Part shown: positions 29,288 through 37,752 of the stretch, piece by piece | Position numbering within the stretch: the first letter of the stretch is position 1 | Layout: each line of letters begins with the position of its first letter | Source of the DNA: Bin5 sp965116395 | GTDB taxonomy: Bacteria > Chloroflexota > Anaerolineae > Caldilineales > Caldilineaceae | NCBI GenBank assembly: GCA_965116395.1 | Contig: OZ220684.1 | Location: forward strand, 1,550,001 to 1,614,000 | Direction of reading: 5' to 3' | Length of the DNA: 64,000 nt | The notes under the pieces: model-generated | Told to the model about the DNA's origin: nothing | The model's input: only the letters and a program-made list of their open reading frames with translations | The model's database searches: none | Made by a program: the position numbers and the translations under genes

Positions 29288-31006
29288 TTAGTCCTCTTCG
29301 CTTTCTCCTTGCTCTTCATCCTCCACTTCTTGCTCTTCATCCTCCAGCGCGTCGAGTTCGGCGCGGAGTTCGGTCAACTCCGTCTCTAACGCTTGGATGC
29401 GGGTCACCAGATCCTCCCGGCGGCGCTCCTTTTGTTCGCTTTCACGGGCTGCTGCTTCGGCCTCCTCGTCGACCATGCTGGTGTCATTGCGGATGGCGAG
29501 AAGGTGGACTGCCCAGAAGGCGGCGGCGGTGACGGCGCGCACGATCCCGTCCAAGGTTTCGGCGGCGAAGAAGTCGGCGTTGGGGTCGCCCAAGGCCCAG
29601 AGGAGCAGGCGGTAGACGACCTGCGCCAGCTCGAACAGGATCAGGAGCGCGCCCACCAGGGCGATGCCGTACAGGTAGACGCGGCGGGGCCAGGATGCGC
29701 GCTCCTCGCGGCCGGAATCATTGTCCTGCTCGGCCACGCGCTGGGCGGTGCGCCAGTGCAGCGACCAGACCGGCGCGCCGACAGCGATGAGGCTCACCCC
29801 TGAGGCGAGCTGGTGGGCGCGAAAGCCTTCCTCAGCGGAGGCCGCGCCGATGATGGCCAAGTCCAGCAATCCCCGCAGCAGATCGACCAGCCCGATCCAC
29901 AGCAGAAGCAGGCCGGTGGCGGCGACGGCGTAGTAGTAGAGCCGGCGCACGAACTCGCTCTCGCGCGATTCGCCGTAGCGTTGGGCCTCGGCGGACACCT
30001 GCAGCCAGTGCCAGCGCCAGGCGAGCACGCCGACCGGCAGCAGGCCGAGGGGCGTGGTCAAATCGTCGATATCGATATCCCCGATATCGACCCCGCCGAA
30101 CAGATAGAGGACCCCTAGGCGCAACAACATCGCCAATGGCACCAGGGTAATCGCGGCCGCCAGAACTGTGGCGCCATAGAGATAGAGGCGGCGCAAAGCG
30201 AGGCGGCCTTCCTCGGGCCGGGCGGTCATCAGACCATTCCAGTAGAGAGTGTTCAGCCGCCAGGCCAGTCCGCCGACAAGAACGGCGGCCAATGAACCGG
30301 CGAAGCCGCGCTGCCGCCAGCCTGTGCCAACTGTCTCCAGGCTGGCTTCGCCGAACGGCTCGAGAATGATGCGCCAGACGAGGTTGAGGGCGTCGGCGGC
30401 GCCGGTAAGCAGGAGGCCAAGCCCTACGAGGCCGGCAACCAGTTGGAAGAGGCGCCGCCAGGTTCCGGCCCAGCCTGACTCGGCACCCAGGTCGCCGTCC
30501 TGCTGGAGGAGGCGGGCGAAAAACATGGAAAGTGTGATGTGGACGCCGGCGTGGAAAAAGTATGCTACCCAGCGGCCCGGTCTCAGTTCTTCCTCGGCGG
30601 GCGCGGCGCCGAGGATGAGCTCGAGGCTGCCTTCGATTATGTGATAGAGGGAGCGGGCGCTGACAAATGCCGTGGTCGCGAGCACAGCGTAGAGAAACAG
30701 CTTGCGTAAGCCCGCGCGCGACTCGCCCGGTTGCGCAACCAGGCGGCGAATATAGCGCCAGTGGATGAGAAAGATGGGCGCGCTGACGATGAGGAACCCG
30801 CCGGGACGAGCGATGGCTCTTTGCACTGTGGCGGCGGCGTAGACGCCCAGAATCCTGTCGTCGGTGATCCACTGCTGGACCAGAACGTCGATCAGGTCGT
30901 AGGCGGCAGCAAGCCCGGCGATCAGACTGATGAAGGCGATTAGATAGAGATAGAGGCGGCGAATCATCGCCAACCTTGTTGTTTCTGTGCGTGTCTGCTC
31001 AGTCAT
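29288..31006 (-). CDS. Multi-pass DUF5671 membrane protein with coiled-coil tail
   Basis: 572 residues made of four or five repeats of a unit that starts with RRLYLY or RRVYLYGIALVGALLILFEL and contains two to three hydrophobic helices, giving roughly a dozen membrane segments. This is the DUF5671 pattern. The last 60 residues are highly charged (Glu/Arg) and probably coiled-coil, with ALETELTELRAELDALEDEE. The tail should lie in the cytoplasm. The function of the family is unknown. Two smaller membrane or lipoprotein genes lie upstream on the same strand and may be co-expressed. Confidence 0.85.
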   Translation of the reverse strand: MTEQTRTETTRLAMIRRLYLYLIAFISLIAGLAAAYDLIDVLVQQWITDDRILGVYAAATVQRAIARPGGFLIVSAPIFLIHWRYIRRLVAQPGESRAGLRKLFLYAVLATTAFVSARSLYHIIEGSLELILGAAPAEEELRPGRWVAYFFHAGVHITLSMFFARLLQQDGDLGAESGWAGTWRRLFQLVAGLVGLGLLLTGAADALNLVWRIILEPFGEASLETVGTGWRQRGFAGSLAAVLVGGLAWRLNTLYWNGLMTARPEEGRLALRRLYLYGATVLAAAITLVPLAMLLRLGVLYLFGGVDIGDIDIDDLTTPLGLLPVGVLAWRWHWLQVSAEAQRYGESRESEFVRRLYYYAVAATGLLLLWIGLVDLLRGLLDLAIIGAASAEEGFRAHQLASGVSLIAVGAPVWSLHWRTAQRVAEQDNDSGREERASWPRRVYLYGIALVGALLILFELAQVVYRLLLWALGDPNADFFAAETLDGIVRAVTAAAFWAVHLLAIRNDTSMVDEEAEAAARESEQKERRREDLVTRIQALETELTELRAELDALEDEEQEVEDEEQGESEED

Positions 31007-31086
31007 TGTTCATACTCTCAATAGCGAGAAGAGGTTAGGACTCAATCAGTCCTGCCCTTTTTTCGCTCAATCCTTGGTGATTGGCC

Positions 31087-31557
31087 TCAATGGAGGATGT
31101 CGTCGGTGTCGATCTTCCATGCGTCATCCTCTCGCACCAGGGGAACTGTGCGCCGGTATGTTGATGTGCCGCTGTCAAACAGGCCGCCCTGGTGGTAGTT
31201 GTCGATCGCCACGGTGACATATGCCTTGTCGCCCTCTTCGCTCATGTCCACATCCAGGATGCGCAGCCGTCGCGCGGAGCGGCCGGAGTCGTAATAGTTA
31301 AATCGCTCGCGGAAACGTATGTTGTCTTCATCTTCGACTACTTCTCGAGAGTAGTGGCTCATCGCGACGTCCGGCTCATTGCGCACGGTGGCCAGGAAGG
31401 CGTCGTGGACCACTGCCTCGGGTGTGTCCTCGTTGAGATATTCGGCGCTCTGCCAGCTGCGGCCGCCGGAGAACGCTATCGTGATGACAGCGCCGACGAC
31501 CAGGAGCAGCACTCCGATAATAATGCCCAACGTAAATCGATCGATTTTCATGCCCAT
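31087..31557 (-). CDS. Small membrane-anchored protein of unknown function
   Basis: 156 residues with AAGGAAG seven bases before the ATG. A single N-terminal transmembrane helix (GIIIGVLLLVVGAVITIAF) is followed by an extracytoplasmic domain of about 120 residues. The segment TPEAVVHDAFLATVRNEPDVAMS and the beta-rich end resemble NTF2-like/DUF4878 lipoproteins, in which a helix precedes a curved sheet. That assignment is by pattern only. It sits 27 bases downstream of the DUF3108-like lipoprotein gene, so an operon is likely. Confidence 0.7.
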   Translation of the reverse strand: MGMKIDRFTLGIIIGVLLLVVGAVITIAFSGGRSWQSAEYLNEDTPEAVVHDAFLATVRNEPDVAMSHYSREVVEDEDNIRFRERFNYYDSGRSARRLRILDVDMSEEGDKAYVTVAIDNYHQGGLFDSGTSTYRRTVPLVREDDAWKIDTDDILH

Positions 31558-31584
31558 TGGTACGCTTCCTTGTCACTCATCCGA

Positions 31585-32394
31585 CTACTCGAAACCGGTC
31601 AACTCAAAGGTGGCCTGCGAACGTCCGTCAATGAATTTTACGACGGGGAATGGAAAACGTCGCGCCACCCACGCTTTGGTGGTACGGTCGTTGGACTTCA
31701 GTTCGACGACCCAGGTATCGAACTGGCCGGCCGGGACGGTAACGCTTTCGCTGCGGCGCACTTGTAAAGTTACCCGCTCCATTTTGCCGGCGACCGGCAG
31801 GAAACTGTTGATGCGGGTGGCGTAGCCCTGCGCCAGCGGCAGCGCGCGCATGATCAGCAGCAGTGTGCGCTCGTCGCGTATATCCGAAGTCACCTGGACG
31901 CGCTGGTACACGGTTGCGCCCCGGCGATTGGTCAGCGAAATGTCCACCAGCGCGCCCTCGATTTCTGCTTCCACAACTTCCTTGACGCCGCCGAAGGTAC
32001 GGACGAGATAGCTGTTGACGGGGCGGTAGCCGACCGGCTGAATCTCGATCGCGGCCAGCTCGGTTACGCCGGCGTCGTTGATTTCGCGGGTCAGGGTCCA
32101 GCCGCCATCCTGTGGCAGCTTGCCGACCTGGAAGGAGGCGGTACCGACGATGCGGCCTTCGCGGTTGGTCACGCGATAGGCGCTGGTTTCGCCGTCTTCC
32201 CAGACCGGCTCGCCAAAGATGAGCGGCTGCGGTTGGGCGGCAGAGCAGGCGGTTAGAGAGATTAGAAAAAAGGAGAGAGTGAATAGGAGAGTGGAGAGAG
32301 AGAACACCCTCGCGGCCGCGGAAGGGTTTGTTGATTGCGTTATCTCTTCTCGGTATGATCGCTTTGCGTCAGGCAGGAGACATTCTCTCCTCAC
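31585..32394 (-). CDS. DUF3108-like lipoprotein
   Basis: GTG at 32394 lies two bases after the stop of the amidohydrolase gene and has AGGAG at good distance. A GTG at 32307 would give a more normal signal peptide, and the choice is open. A lipobox SLTAC precedes the mature protein. The domain has repeating beta strands (YRVTNREGRIVGTASFQV, TWVVELKSNDRTTKAWVA, FPFPVVKF) typical of DUF3108-type barrels. It is likely on the outer face of the membrane. The partner is unknown. Confidence 0.7.
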   Translation of the reverse strand: MRRECLLPDAKRSYREEITQSTNPSAAARVFSLSTLLFTLSFFLISLTACSAAQPQPLIFGEPVWEDGETSAYRVTNREGRIVGTASFQVGKLPQDGGWTLTREINDAGVTELAAIEIQPVGYRPVNSYLVRTFGGVKEVVEAEIEGALVDISLTNRRGATVYQRVQVTSDIRDERTLLLIMRALPLAQGYATRINSFLPVAGKMERVTLQVRRSESVTVPAGQFDTWVVELKSNDRTTKAWVARRFPFPVVKFIDGRSQATFELTGFE

Positions 32395-32397
32395 TAC

Positions 32398-33627
32398 TTA
32401 CTCCTCACTATTCGCAGTTTTTTCCTGCATCCATTTGACTGCGGCCGCGGCCAGCGCGGCTGCGCCGATAGGGAGGGCGTCCTCGTCGAGGCGGAAGGTG
32501 GAGGTGTGGACGAAGTAGCGCTGGGGCCAGTCGGGGTTGTGTGTTCCCAGGCGCAGGAAGCTGCCCGGCGCGGCCTGCGCCATGTAGGCGAAATCTTCAG
32601 CAGCCATCACCATTCCCGCTTGCGGTGCGTTCTCTTCGCCGAGGAACTCGGCGGCGGCGGCGAGCGCGATCTGCGTCGCTTCGGGGTCGAGAACGGTGGG
32701 CGGGTAGCCCTGATTTATCGTCAATTCGAAGCTGCCGCCCATGGCTTCGACGACGCCGCAGGCCCGGCGCAGCTCCTCTTGCAGCAGCTGGCGCGCTTCG
32801 GGCGTGAAGGTTCGGATGGTCCCGTTGAGATAGACGCTATCGGGAATGACGTTGTTGACGGTTCCGCCGTGGATCTGGCCGATGGTGATGACGCCCGGTT
32901 CGAGGGGGTCGAGCCGGCGGCTGACGATGTGATGGATAGCGTGCACGGCGTGGGCTGCGAGCACGATCGGATCGTTTGCGACCTGGGGGCGGGCGGCGTG
33001 GCCGCCGGCGCCGATGATGGTGATCTTGAACTCGTCGGCAGCTGCCATCAGCGGGCCGGACCTGCTGGCGACGATGCCGAGATCTTTGGTCGGGTCGACA
33101 TGGATGCCAAAGACGGCGTCCACGCCCTCGAGGGCGCCCTCCTCTACCATGCGCAAGCCGCCGGACTTGCCCTCGTCGTCGGAGGCTTCTTCGCTGGGCT
33201 GGAAGAGAAGGCGGACAGCGCCGGGGAGGCGGCCCTCGTCAGCCATTTCCTTGAGGAGGGTGGCGGCGCCCATGAGCATGGCGGTGTGGGCGTCGTGGCC
33301 GCAGGCGTGCATGATGCCGGGCCGTTCGCTGTCGAAACCGCTGCCGTTTTCTTCCTGGATCGGCAGGGCGTCCATATCGGCGCGCAGCCCGACGAGGGGG
33401 CCGTCGCCGCCGCGGATGTGGCCGACGACGCCGGTCTTGGCTACCTCGGTCTGGGTGTCGATGCCGAGGTCCAGCATTGTTTTGTTGACGTAGCCGGCGG
33501 TGCGATGTTCGGTGAAGGTCAATTCGGGGTGCCGGTGGATGGTGCGGCGCCAGTTGCTGATGCGGGGCTGGATGGCCTTGGCGCGGGCGTAGAGTTCGGC
33601 GCTGGTAACAGCTTTATCGTTTGGCAT
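32398..33627 (-). CDS. M20 family amidohydrolase (IAA-amino-acid/hippurate hydrolase-like)
   Basis: 409 residues, with AGGAG before the ATG. The di-metal peptidase fold is shown by RRTIHRHPELTFTEHRT, GLRADMDALPI and HACGHDAHTAMLMG near 105-120, with a later HAARPQ in the lid domain. The family hydrolyses amide bonds of N-acyl amino acids, including aminoacylases and hippuricases. The exact substrate cannot be read from sequence. The 3' end abuts the DUF3108-like gene, suggesting coupling. Confidence 0.92.
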   Translation of the reverse strand: MPNDKAVTSAELYARAKAIQPRISNWRRTIHRHPELTFTEHRTAGYVNKTMLDLGIDTQTEVAKTGVVGHIRGGDGPLVGLRADMDALPIQEENGSGFDSERPGIMHACGHDAHTAMLMGAATLLKEMADEGRLPGAVRLLFQPSEEASDDEGKSGGLRMVEEGALEGVDAVFGIHVDPTKDLGIVASRSGPLMAAADEFKITIIGAGGHAARPQVANDPIVLAAHAVHAIHHIVSRRLDPLEPGVITIGQIHGGTVNNVIPDSVYLNGTIRTFTPEARQLLQEELRRACGVVEAMGGSFELTINQGYPPTVLDPEATQIALAAAAEFLGEENAPQAGMVMAAEDFAYMAQAAPGSFLRLGTHNPDWPQRYFVHTSTFRLDEDALPIGAAALAAAAVKWMQEKTANSEE

Positions 33628-34617
33628 TGGTTTGCTCCTGGTCGAGCATATTTGATTCTCGCCGCATGCGCGAGGACGAGAGCGGTTCGGGTGGCGCCGG
33701 CGGTTAGAGGTCTGGTGAAACGATCACTTCCATGACCCGTCCTGCGGGTTCGCTTTAGCCTTTATGTCATTATACTACGTTTCAGCGTGATGCTACGTTT
33801 CAGTGCTGTGGGCTCCGCCTGCATCTGAGATGGGCGCAGGCCATAGTGGGGGCGAGCGAAGGCACCTACAAAGGGGGGCACCTACCGGCATTTTCGAAGG
33901 GGCAAATATATGGCTGTGGGATAGGTCAGGCTGGGTGTCTCCAGATCTGGCTCGCACACGGGACGGAGGTTCGCTAGCAGACGCGGGAAAGAAATTACAC
34001 AGATGATGTGTAATTCACCGCTCTAAGTTTCCTCGAATTGGGGGGGAGAAACTGTACAGTCGATGTGCAATTCCACTGCTTTGGGTGACCTTGCAGTGGG
34101 GGAGAAATTAGACAGTGGATGTGCAGTTTCACTGCTGTGCGTTCCCTCGAATTGGGGGAAAGGAATTACACAGTCGTTGTGTAATTCCACTGCTGTGGGA
34201 GCCCTCGGATTGGGGGAGAGAAATTGCGCAGTCGATGTGCAATTCTACTGCTGTGGGAGCCCTTGCACTGGGAGGAAAAATTGAACAGTCGATGTACAAT
34301 TCTTCTGCTGTGAGTGCCCTCGGATTGGGGGAGAGAAATTGTACAGTCGATGTGCAATTTTCGCGGATTCGGGTAGCCTCGCAAGGGGACATCGGGACCC
34401 GTTTCAGGTCGCTTTGGTTAGATTATATATTATTTCATTGTTATCAGCCTCCACCCTCCTCGATTGCTGCCAACGTCAGGCAGTACGCATGAACTTGCGG
34501 TCAGGTGCCAGATTTTGCGCATTGCGGCCAATGCAGGAAAATTAGGCGCATCTTTCTACCGTTACCGGGGCCGGCGGCATTGACAGGCCACCGACCCACC
34601 AATATTTGAGGCGACCA
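33628..34617. other. Long non-coding stretch holding a hairpin array
   Basis: Nearly 1 kb without a credible gene. A direct repeat CTACGTTTCAG occurs twice near 33775-33802. The middle is the tandem hairpin array listed separately. Reading frames through it are repeat-driven peptides without ribosome-binding sites. Confidence 0.55.
33991..34361. repeat. Tandem array of seven 57-bp units, each with an inverted repeat
   Basis: Seven degenerate units have the GATGTG anchor at 34005, 34062, 34118, 34176, 34234, 34291 and 34349, a period of 56-58 bases. Each holds arms such as GAATTACACA and TGTGTAATTC around a loop of about five bases (GTCGT or similar). A purine-rich GATTGGGGGAGAG linker separates units. 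The arms differ between units but remain largely complementary. It is not CRISPR, because the whole unit repeats and there are no unique spacers. Confidence 0.85.
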
Positions 34618-35628
34618 ATGACTTCCGTTTCCAGCCGTGAAATTCATCTGCGCAGCCGTCCGCACGGGCTGCCAACTTCTGACAACTTTGCGCTCGTCAG
34701 CGTTGATGTGCCGAAGCCAAGCCAGCCGGATCAAGTTCTGGTGCGCAACCGTTTTATCTCGGTGGATCCTTACATGCGGGGGCGGATGCGGGATACGCGC
34801 AGCTATACGCCTCCTTTCGGGCTGGATGAGCCGCTCACCGGCGGCGCGGTTGGCGAGGTAGTCAGCTCGACCAGCGACCAGTTTGCGGAGGGTGATTTCG
34901 TGCTGCATATGTTGGGCTGGCGGGAATACGCGCTGGCCGAGGCGCGGCATTTGATGAAGGTCGATCCGTCGCTGGGGCCGCTGCAGAGCTTCCTGGGCGC
35001 GCTGGGTATGCCGGGCATGACTGCCTATGTCGGGCTGCTGGACATTGGGATGCCGAAGGCGGGGGAGACGGTGTTCGTTTCGGGCGCGGCGGGGGCGGTC
35101 GGCGCTCAGGTGTGCCAGATCGCGAAGATACAGGGCTGCCGGGTGGTGGGCTCGGCCGGTTCGCCGGCGAAGACACGCTGGCTGGAGGAGGTCGCGGGCG
35201 TGGATGCGGCGATCAATTACAAGGAGACGAACAATCTGCGGCGGGCGCTCAAGCAGGCGTGTCCGGACGGCATTGACGTGTATTTCGAGAATGTGGGGGG
35301 CGAGCATCTGGAGGCGGCGCTGCAGTATATGAATGACTTTGGGCGCATTGCGGTATGCGGGATGATCAGCATGTACAACGCGACGGCGGCGCAGCCGGGC
35401 CCGGCGAACATGGCGCTGATTATCGGGCGGCGGCTGAAGATGCAGGGCTTTATCGTTTCGGACCATCCTGAACGCCGCGACGATTTTCTGCGCGATGTGT
35501 CCGGGTGGATGCGGGACGGCAAGCTGAAGTGGGAGGAGACGATCCACGAAGGGATCGAGAACACGCCCGAGGCGTTCATCGGTCTGTTTCATGGTGAGAA
35601 TCTGGGCAAGATGCTGGTCAAGGTGTAA
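34618..35628 (+). CDS. Zinc-independent NADP-dependent oxidoreductase (MDR family, CurA-like)
   Basis: The ATG at 34618 follows TTGAGG, and the first residues MTSVSSREIHLRSRP fit the family. 336 residues. The N-terminal GroES-like domain has FISVDPYMRGRM, and the nucleotide-binding domain carries SGAAGAVGAQVCQIAK near 153. No zinc ligands are seen. The family includes prostaglandin/alkenal reductases and CurA, which reduce activated carbon-carbon double bonds of enones using NADPH. It likely detoxifies reactive carbonyls. A MaoC gene follows within 100 bases. Confidence 0.93.
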   Translation: MTSVSSREIHLRSRPHGLPTSDNFALVSVDVPKPSQPDQVLVRNRFISVDPYMRGRMRDTRSYTPPFGLDEPLTGGAVGEVVSSTSDQFAEGDFVLHMLGWREYALAEARHLMKVDPSLGPLQSFLGALGMPGMTAYVGLLDIGMPKAGETVFVSGAAGAVGAQVCQIAKIQGCRVVGSAGSPAKTRWLEEVAGVDAAINYKETNNLRRALKQACPDGIDVYFENVGGEHLEAALQYMNDFGRIAVCGMISMYNATAAQPGPANMALIIGRRLKMQGFIVSDHPERRDDFLRDVSGWMRDGKLKWEETIHEGIENTPEAFIGLFHGENLGKMLVKV

Positions 35629-35724
35629 CTGCAGTTTTTAGTGGTTAGTTTTTAGTTTTTAGTAACTGCAGGTAGCACTGGCGTTTACTGAGGATTGGAA
35701 GCTTCTGCGGGATTGGGAGGGCCT

Positions 35725-36213
35725 ATGGGTACGCGGGCGATGCAGCCCCCGATGGGGCTTTATTTTGAGGAGTTTGCGGTCGGTGATGGGTGCGAGAGTG
35801 TTGGCCGCACGGTTACTGAGGTGGATATTGTCAATTTTGCGGCGCTGTCGGGTGATTGGAACCGGATCCACACTGACGCGCATTACAGCCAGGACCAGAT
35901 GTTTGGCGAGCGGGTGGCGCACGGGCTGCTGGTGCTGAGTATCGCCAGTGGACTGGCGGTGCGGATGGGCTTTATGGAGGGCACGGTCGAGGCCTTCATG
36001 AAGCTGGAATGGCAGTTTCGCCGGCCTGTGCTGATCGGGGATACGGTGCGCCTGCGGGCGACGGTGCGCGAGAAGAAGCCGATGCGGCGCATGGGCGGTG
36101 GGGTGGTTACCTTCAAGATGGAGGTGCTGAACCAGAGGGATGAGGTCTGCCAGCGGGGTAGCTGGGAGATTTTGTGCAAGAACCTGCCCGACGGGGCGGA
36201 CGCTGAGGCGTAA
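35725..36213 (+). CDS. MaoC-like acyl dehydratase
   Basis: The ATG at 35725 has GGGAGGG upstream and gives 162 residues. The hot-dog fold hydratase-2 motif is visible: FAALSGDWNRIHTDAHYS followed by GERVAHGLLVLSIASGL, giving the usual Asp and His of R-specific enoyl-CoA hydratases. It would add or remove water on a CoA-bound acyl chain. It is probably co-expressed with the preceding oxidoreductase and overlaps no other gene. Its CoA substrate is unknown. Confidence 0.92.
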   Translation: MGTRAMQPPMGLYFEEFAVGDGCESVGRTVTEVDIVNFAALSGDWNRIHTDAHYSQDQMFGERVAHGLLVLSIASGLAVRMGFMEGTVEAFMKLEWQFRRPVLIGDTVRLRATVREKKPMRRMGGGVVTFKMEVLNQRDEVCQRGSWEILCKNLPDGADAEA

Positions 36214-36231
36214 GGGCGCTGGCTGCCGCGC

Positions 36232-36780
36232 ATGATTCTTTCTTTGCCTTACGCGCTGGCGCTGGCCCTGCTGCTGGCGCTGTTGGGGGGTCTGCTGCTG
36301 TGGCTGGGACGCCGCCAGCGGCAGAGCAGCGGTTTGCCGGCGGGCACGGTGCTGTACCAGGACACTGAAGAGATGGAGGCGCCGGAACGTCCGCTGCGCA
36401 GCCGGCGCTATGGGCTGGTGGGGCGGCCGGATTATTTGGTGCGGACGCGCGAGCGGGGCAGGAGCTTCGTTGTTCCGGTTGAGGTGAAGAGTCGCAGACG
36501 CCCGGCCCAGCCTTATGCCAGCCACATTCTACAACTGGCGGCATACTGTCTGCTGGTTGAGGATAATTTTGACGCTGCGCCCCCTTACGGTCTGCTGCGT
36601 TATGCAGACGCTACGTTGCAAATCCCTTATACAGATGAATTGCGCGGTCGGGTGCTGGATACGGCGGCGGAGATCCGGCAGGCGCGGCGGGCGGCGGAGG
36701 TGGGCAGGAGCCATGATGAGCCGCGGCGGTGCGCGGGCTGCGGGTATCGGTCTGCTTGTGGGGGGGAGGCGCTTGTTTAG
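36232..36780 (+). CDS. Membrane-anchored Cas4/Dna2-like PD-(D/E)XK protein
   Basis: 182 residues. An N-terminal helix (YALALALLLALLGGLLLWLG) anchors it. The nuclease core has D67 in GRPDYLV, E84 and K86 in VPVEVKSRRR, and Q101 in HILQLAAY, the D-ExK-QxxxY pattern of Cas4/RecB nucleases. Three C-terminal cysteines (C167, C170, C176 in CAGCGYRSAC) resemble the iron-sulfur cluster of Cas4, but the fourth, N-terminal Cys is not in its usual place. No cas1, cas2 or CRISPR repeat is near, so it is a solo Cas4-like protein. It lies 18 bases after the MaoC gene. Confidence 0.8.
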   Translation: MILSLPYALALALLLALLGGLLLWLGRRQRQSSGLPAGTVLYQDTEEMEAPERPLRSRRYGLVGRPDYLVRTRERGRSFVVPVEVKSRRRPAQPYASHILQLAAYCLLVEDNFDAAPPYGLLRYADATLQIPYTDELRGRVLDTAAEIRQARRAAEVGRSHDEPRRCAGCGYRSACGGEALV

Positions 36781-36845
36781 TGGTTTTTGGTTTTTGGTGA
36801 ACTGCAACGGCAACACCTTTTGTCCACGAAGGGCCGCGAAGAAGG
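36779..36845 (+). repeat. Dispersed repeat A, copy 1 (short)
   Basis: Starts with GGTTTTTGGTTTTTGGTGAA, then ACTGCAACGGCAACACC, then TTTTGTCCACGAAGGGCC. The same order of motifs recurs at 37597, 39557, 42532, 47741 and 57336. Confidence 0.75.
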
Positions 36846-36906
36846 TCAGCGGCAACTGCGGGATACTGCGCTAGCCCCCGGTGTTCTCCCCGGTGTTCCC
36901 CGGCCC

Positions 36907-36981
36907 CTACGGCAAAGGCGGCTCCAGGCCGGCCAAATTGTCGTCGGCGTTGTTGAGGTGTTTCGGGTCTGTTAGTTGCAT
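36907..36981 (-). pseudogene. Miniature remnant of an HNH-type gene
   Basis: A 24-codon frame with AAGGAG upstream encodes HLNNADDNLAGLEPPLP at its end. This matches the region around HLDHDPANNANDN and the final LPPPLP of the HNH gene at 37753-38085. It looks like a copy with a large internal deletion that removed the zinc/HNH core. Confidence 0.45.
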
Positions 36982-37014
36982 TTTTGAGGTCTCCTTTGGG
37001 GGTTGCGAGTTCGG

Positions 37015-37545
37015 CTACCAATTTAGGTCGTAGCTCACTATTTCGCAGGTAACATCGTCCACTTCTACGAAGAGGTGGCCCACCGGATATTTTCCCGTGC
37101 CTGGCTTGTACGCTTGAAACTTGATCCAAACGTCCTGCGTGCCGTCACGCTTTTCGTCGAGGGAATAGCGCCAGTGCTCGATGTTAATATCTGGGTTGGT
37201 CGAACTGAGTAGCAGGACGCTCAACTCCTCTACTAGTTCCTCTCGACGGTCCCTGCACAGGGGCCGGGGGGTGGGCGTCGGTCCGGTTGCGATGGTGGGT
37301 TCGATGGTGGAATCTCTCGTAGTTTCAAGTAAGTTGCTCGAGTAAACCAGTGCCAGTATGGCTATACTTGCTGCTGTCAACAGCCAGAAAGCAAATGCCC
37401 AGGGGTGGGGGCTCTTCTGTTGGGGTTGGGGTTGGGCTGTGGGTGATGTTGGTACGGTTGGGCAATAGGGGCAGTGCTGGTTGTCGGGATCGAAAAAGTT
37501 GCCACACTGCTCACACTTTTGAAATATTTTCTTGTCTTCCGGCAT
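37015..37545 (-). CDS. Zinc-ribbon membrane protein of unknown function
   Basis: The ATG at 37545 has GAAGAAGGAA upstream. 176 residues. An N-terminal zinc ribbon (C11, C14 in CEQCG and C25, C28 in CPYC) is cytoplasmic. A Pro/Gln-rich linker leads to one transmembrane helix near 50-70 (FAFWLLTAASIAILALVYSS). The outer domain of about 100 residues has beta strands (DVWIKFQAYKPGTGKYPVGH, LFVEVDDVTCEIVSYDLN). The zinc-ribbon plus single helix plus small outer domain is shared with the gene at 38111, suggesting related or linked functions. Confidence 0.7.
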   Translation of the reverse strand: MPEDKKIFQKCEQCGNFFDPDNQHCPYCPTVPTSPTAQPQPQQKSPHPWAFAFWLLTAASIAILALVYSSNLLETTRDSTIEPTIATGPTPTPRPLCRDRREELVEELSVLLLSSTNPDINIEHWRYSLDEKRDGTQDVWIKFQAYKPGTGKYPVGHLFVEVDDVTCEIVSYDLNW

Positions 37546-37596
37546 GGGGGTTTCCTTCTTCAAATGGTGCGCAGCTCGTCGATCAGAACTGTCATT

Positions 37597-37740
37597 GTTA
37601 GTTTCTGGTTTTTAGTTGGACTGCAACTGCAACACCTTTTGTCCACTAAGGACACGAAGGCCACGGAGGGCCGCGAAGAAGATCAACTGCAACGGCAGAA
37701 CAGCGCCAGCGGTGTAGCGACCTTGCTGACCACTCGCCAC
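37597..37740 (+). repeat. Dispersed repeat A, copy 2
   Basis: Contains GTTTTTAGTTGGACTGCAAC, CACCTTTTGTCCAC, several GGCCACGGAGG motifs and GGCAGAACAGCGCCAGCGG. It ends with GACCACTCGCCACTGACC. Its end matches the A repeats before the MNTVAEK ORFs at 42679 and 57627, but no such ORF follows here. Confidence 0.75.
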
Positions 37741-37752
37741 TGACCCCTGCCG

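Noticed and set aside
32506..33735. Plus-strand frame of 409 codons
   Set aside because: Exact antisense of the M20 amidohydrolase, whose metal-binding motifs are intact.
33991..34361. Hairpin array as a CRISPR
   Set aside because: The full 57-base unit repeats, there are no unique spacers, repeats are degenerate and no cas1/cas2 is nearby.
34063..34492. Repeat-coded peptides in the hairpin array as genes
   Set aside because: No ribosome-binding sites, and several frames are equally open because the period of about 57 bases is close to a multiple of three.
36232..36780. Cas4-like gene as part of a CRISPR system
   Set aside because: No repeat array or other cas gene is visible within the window.
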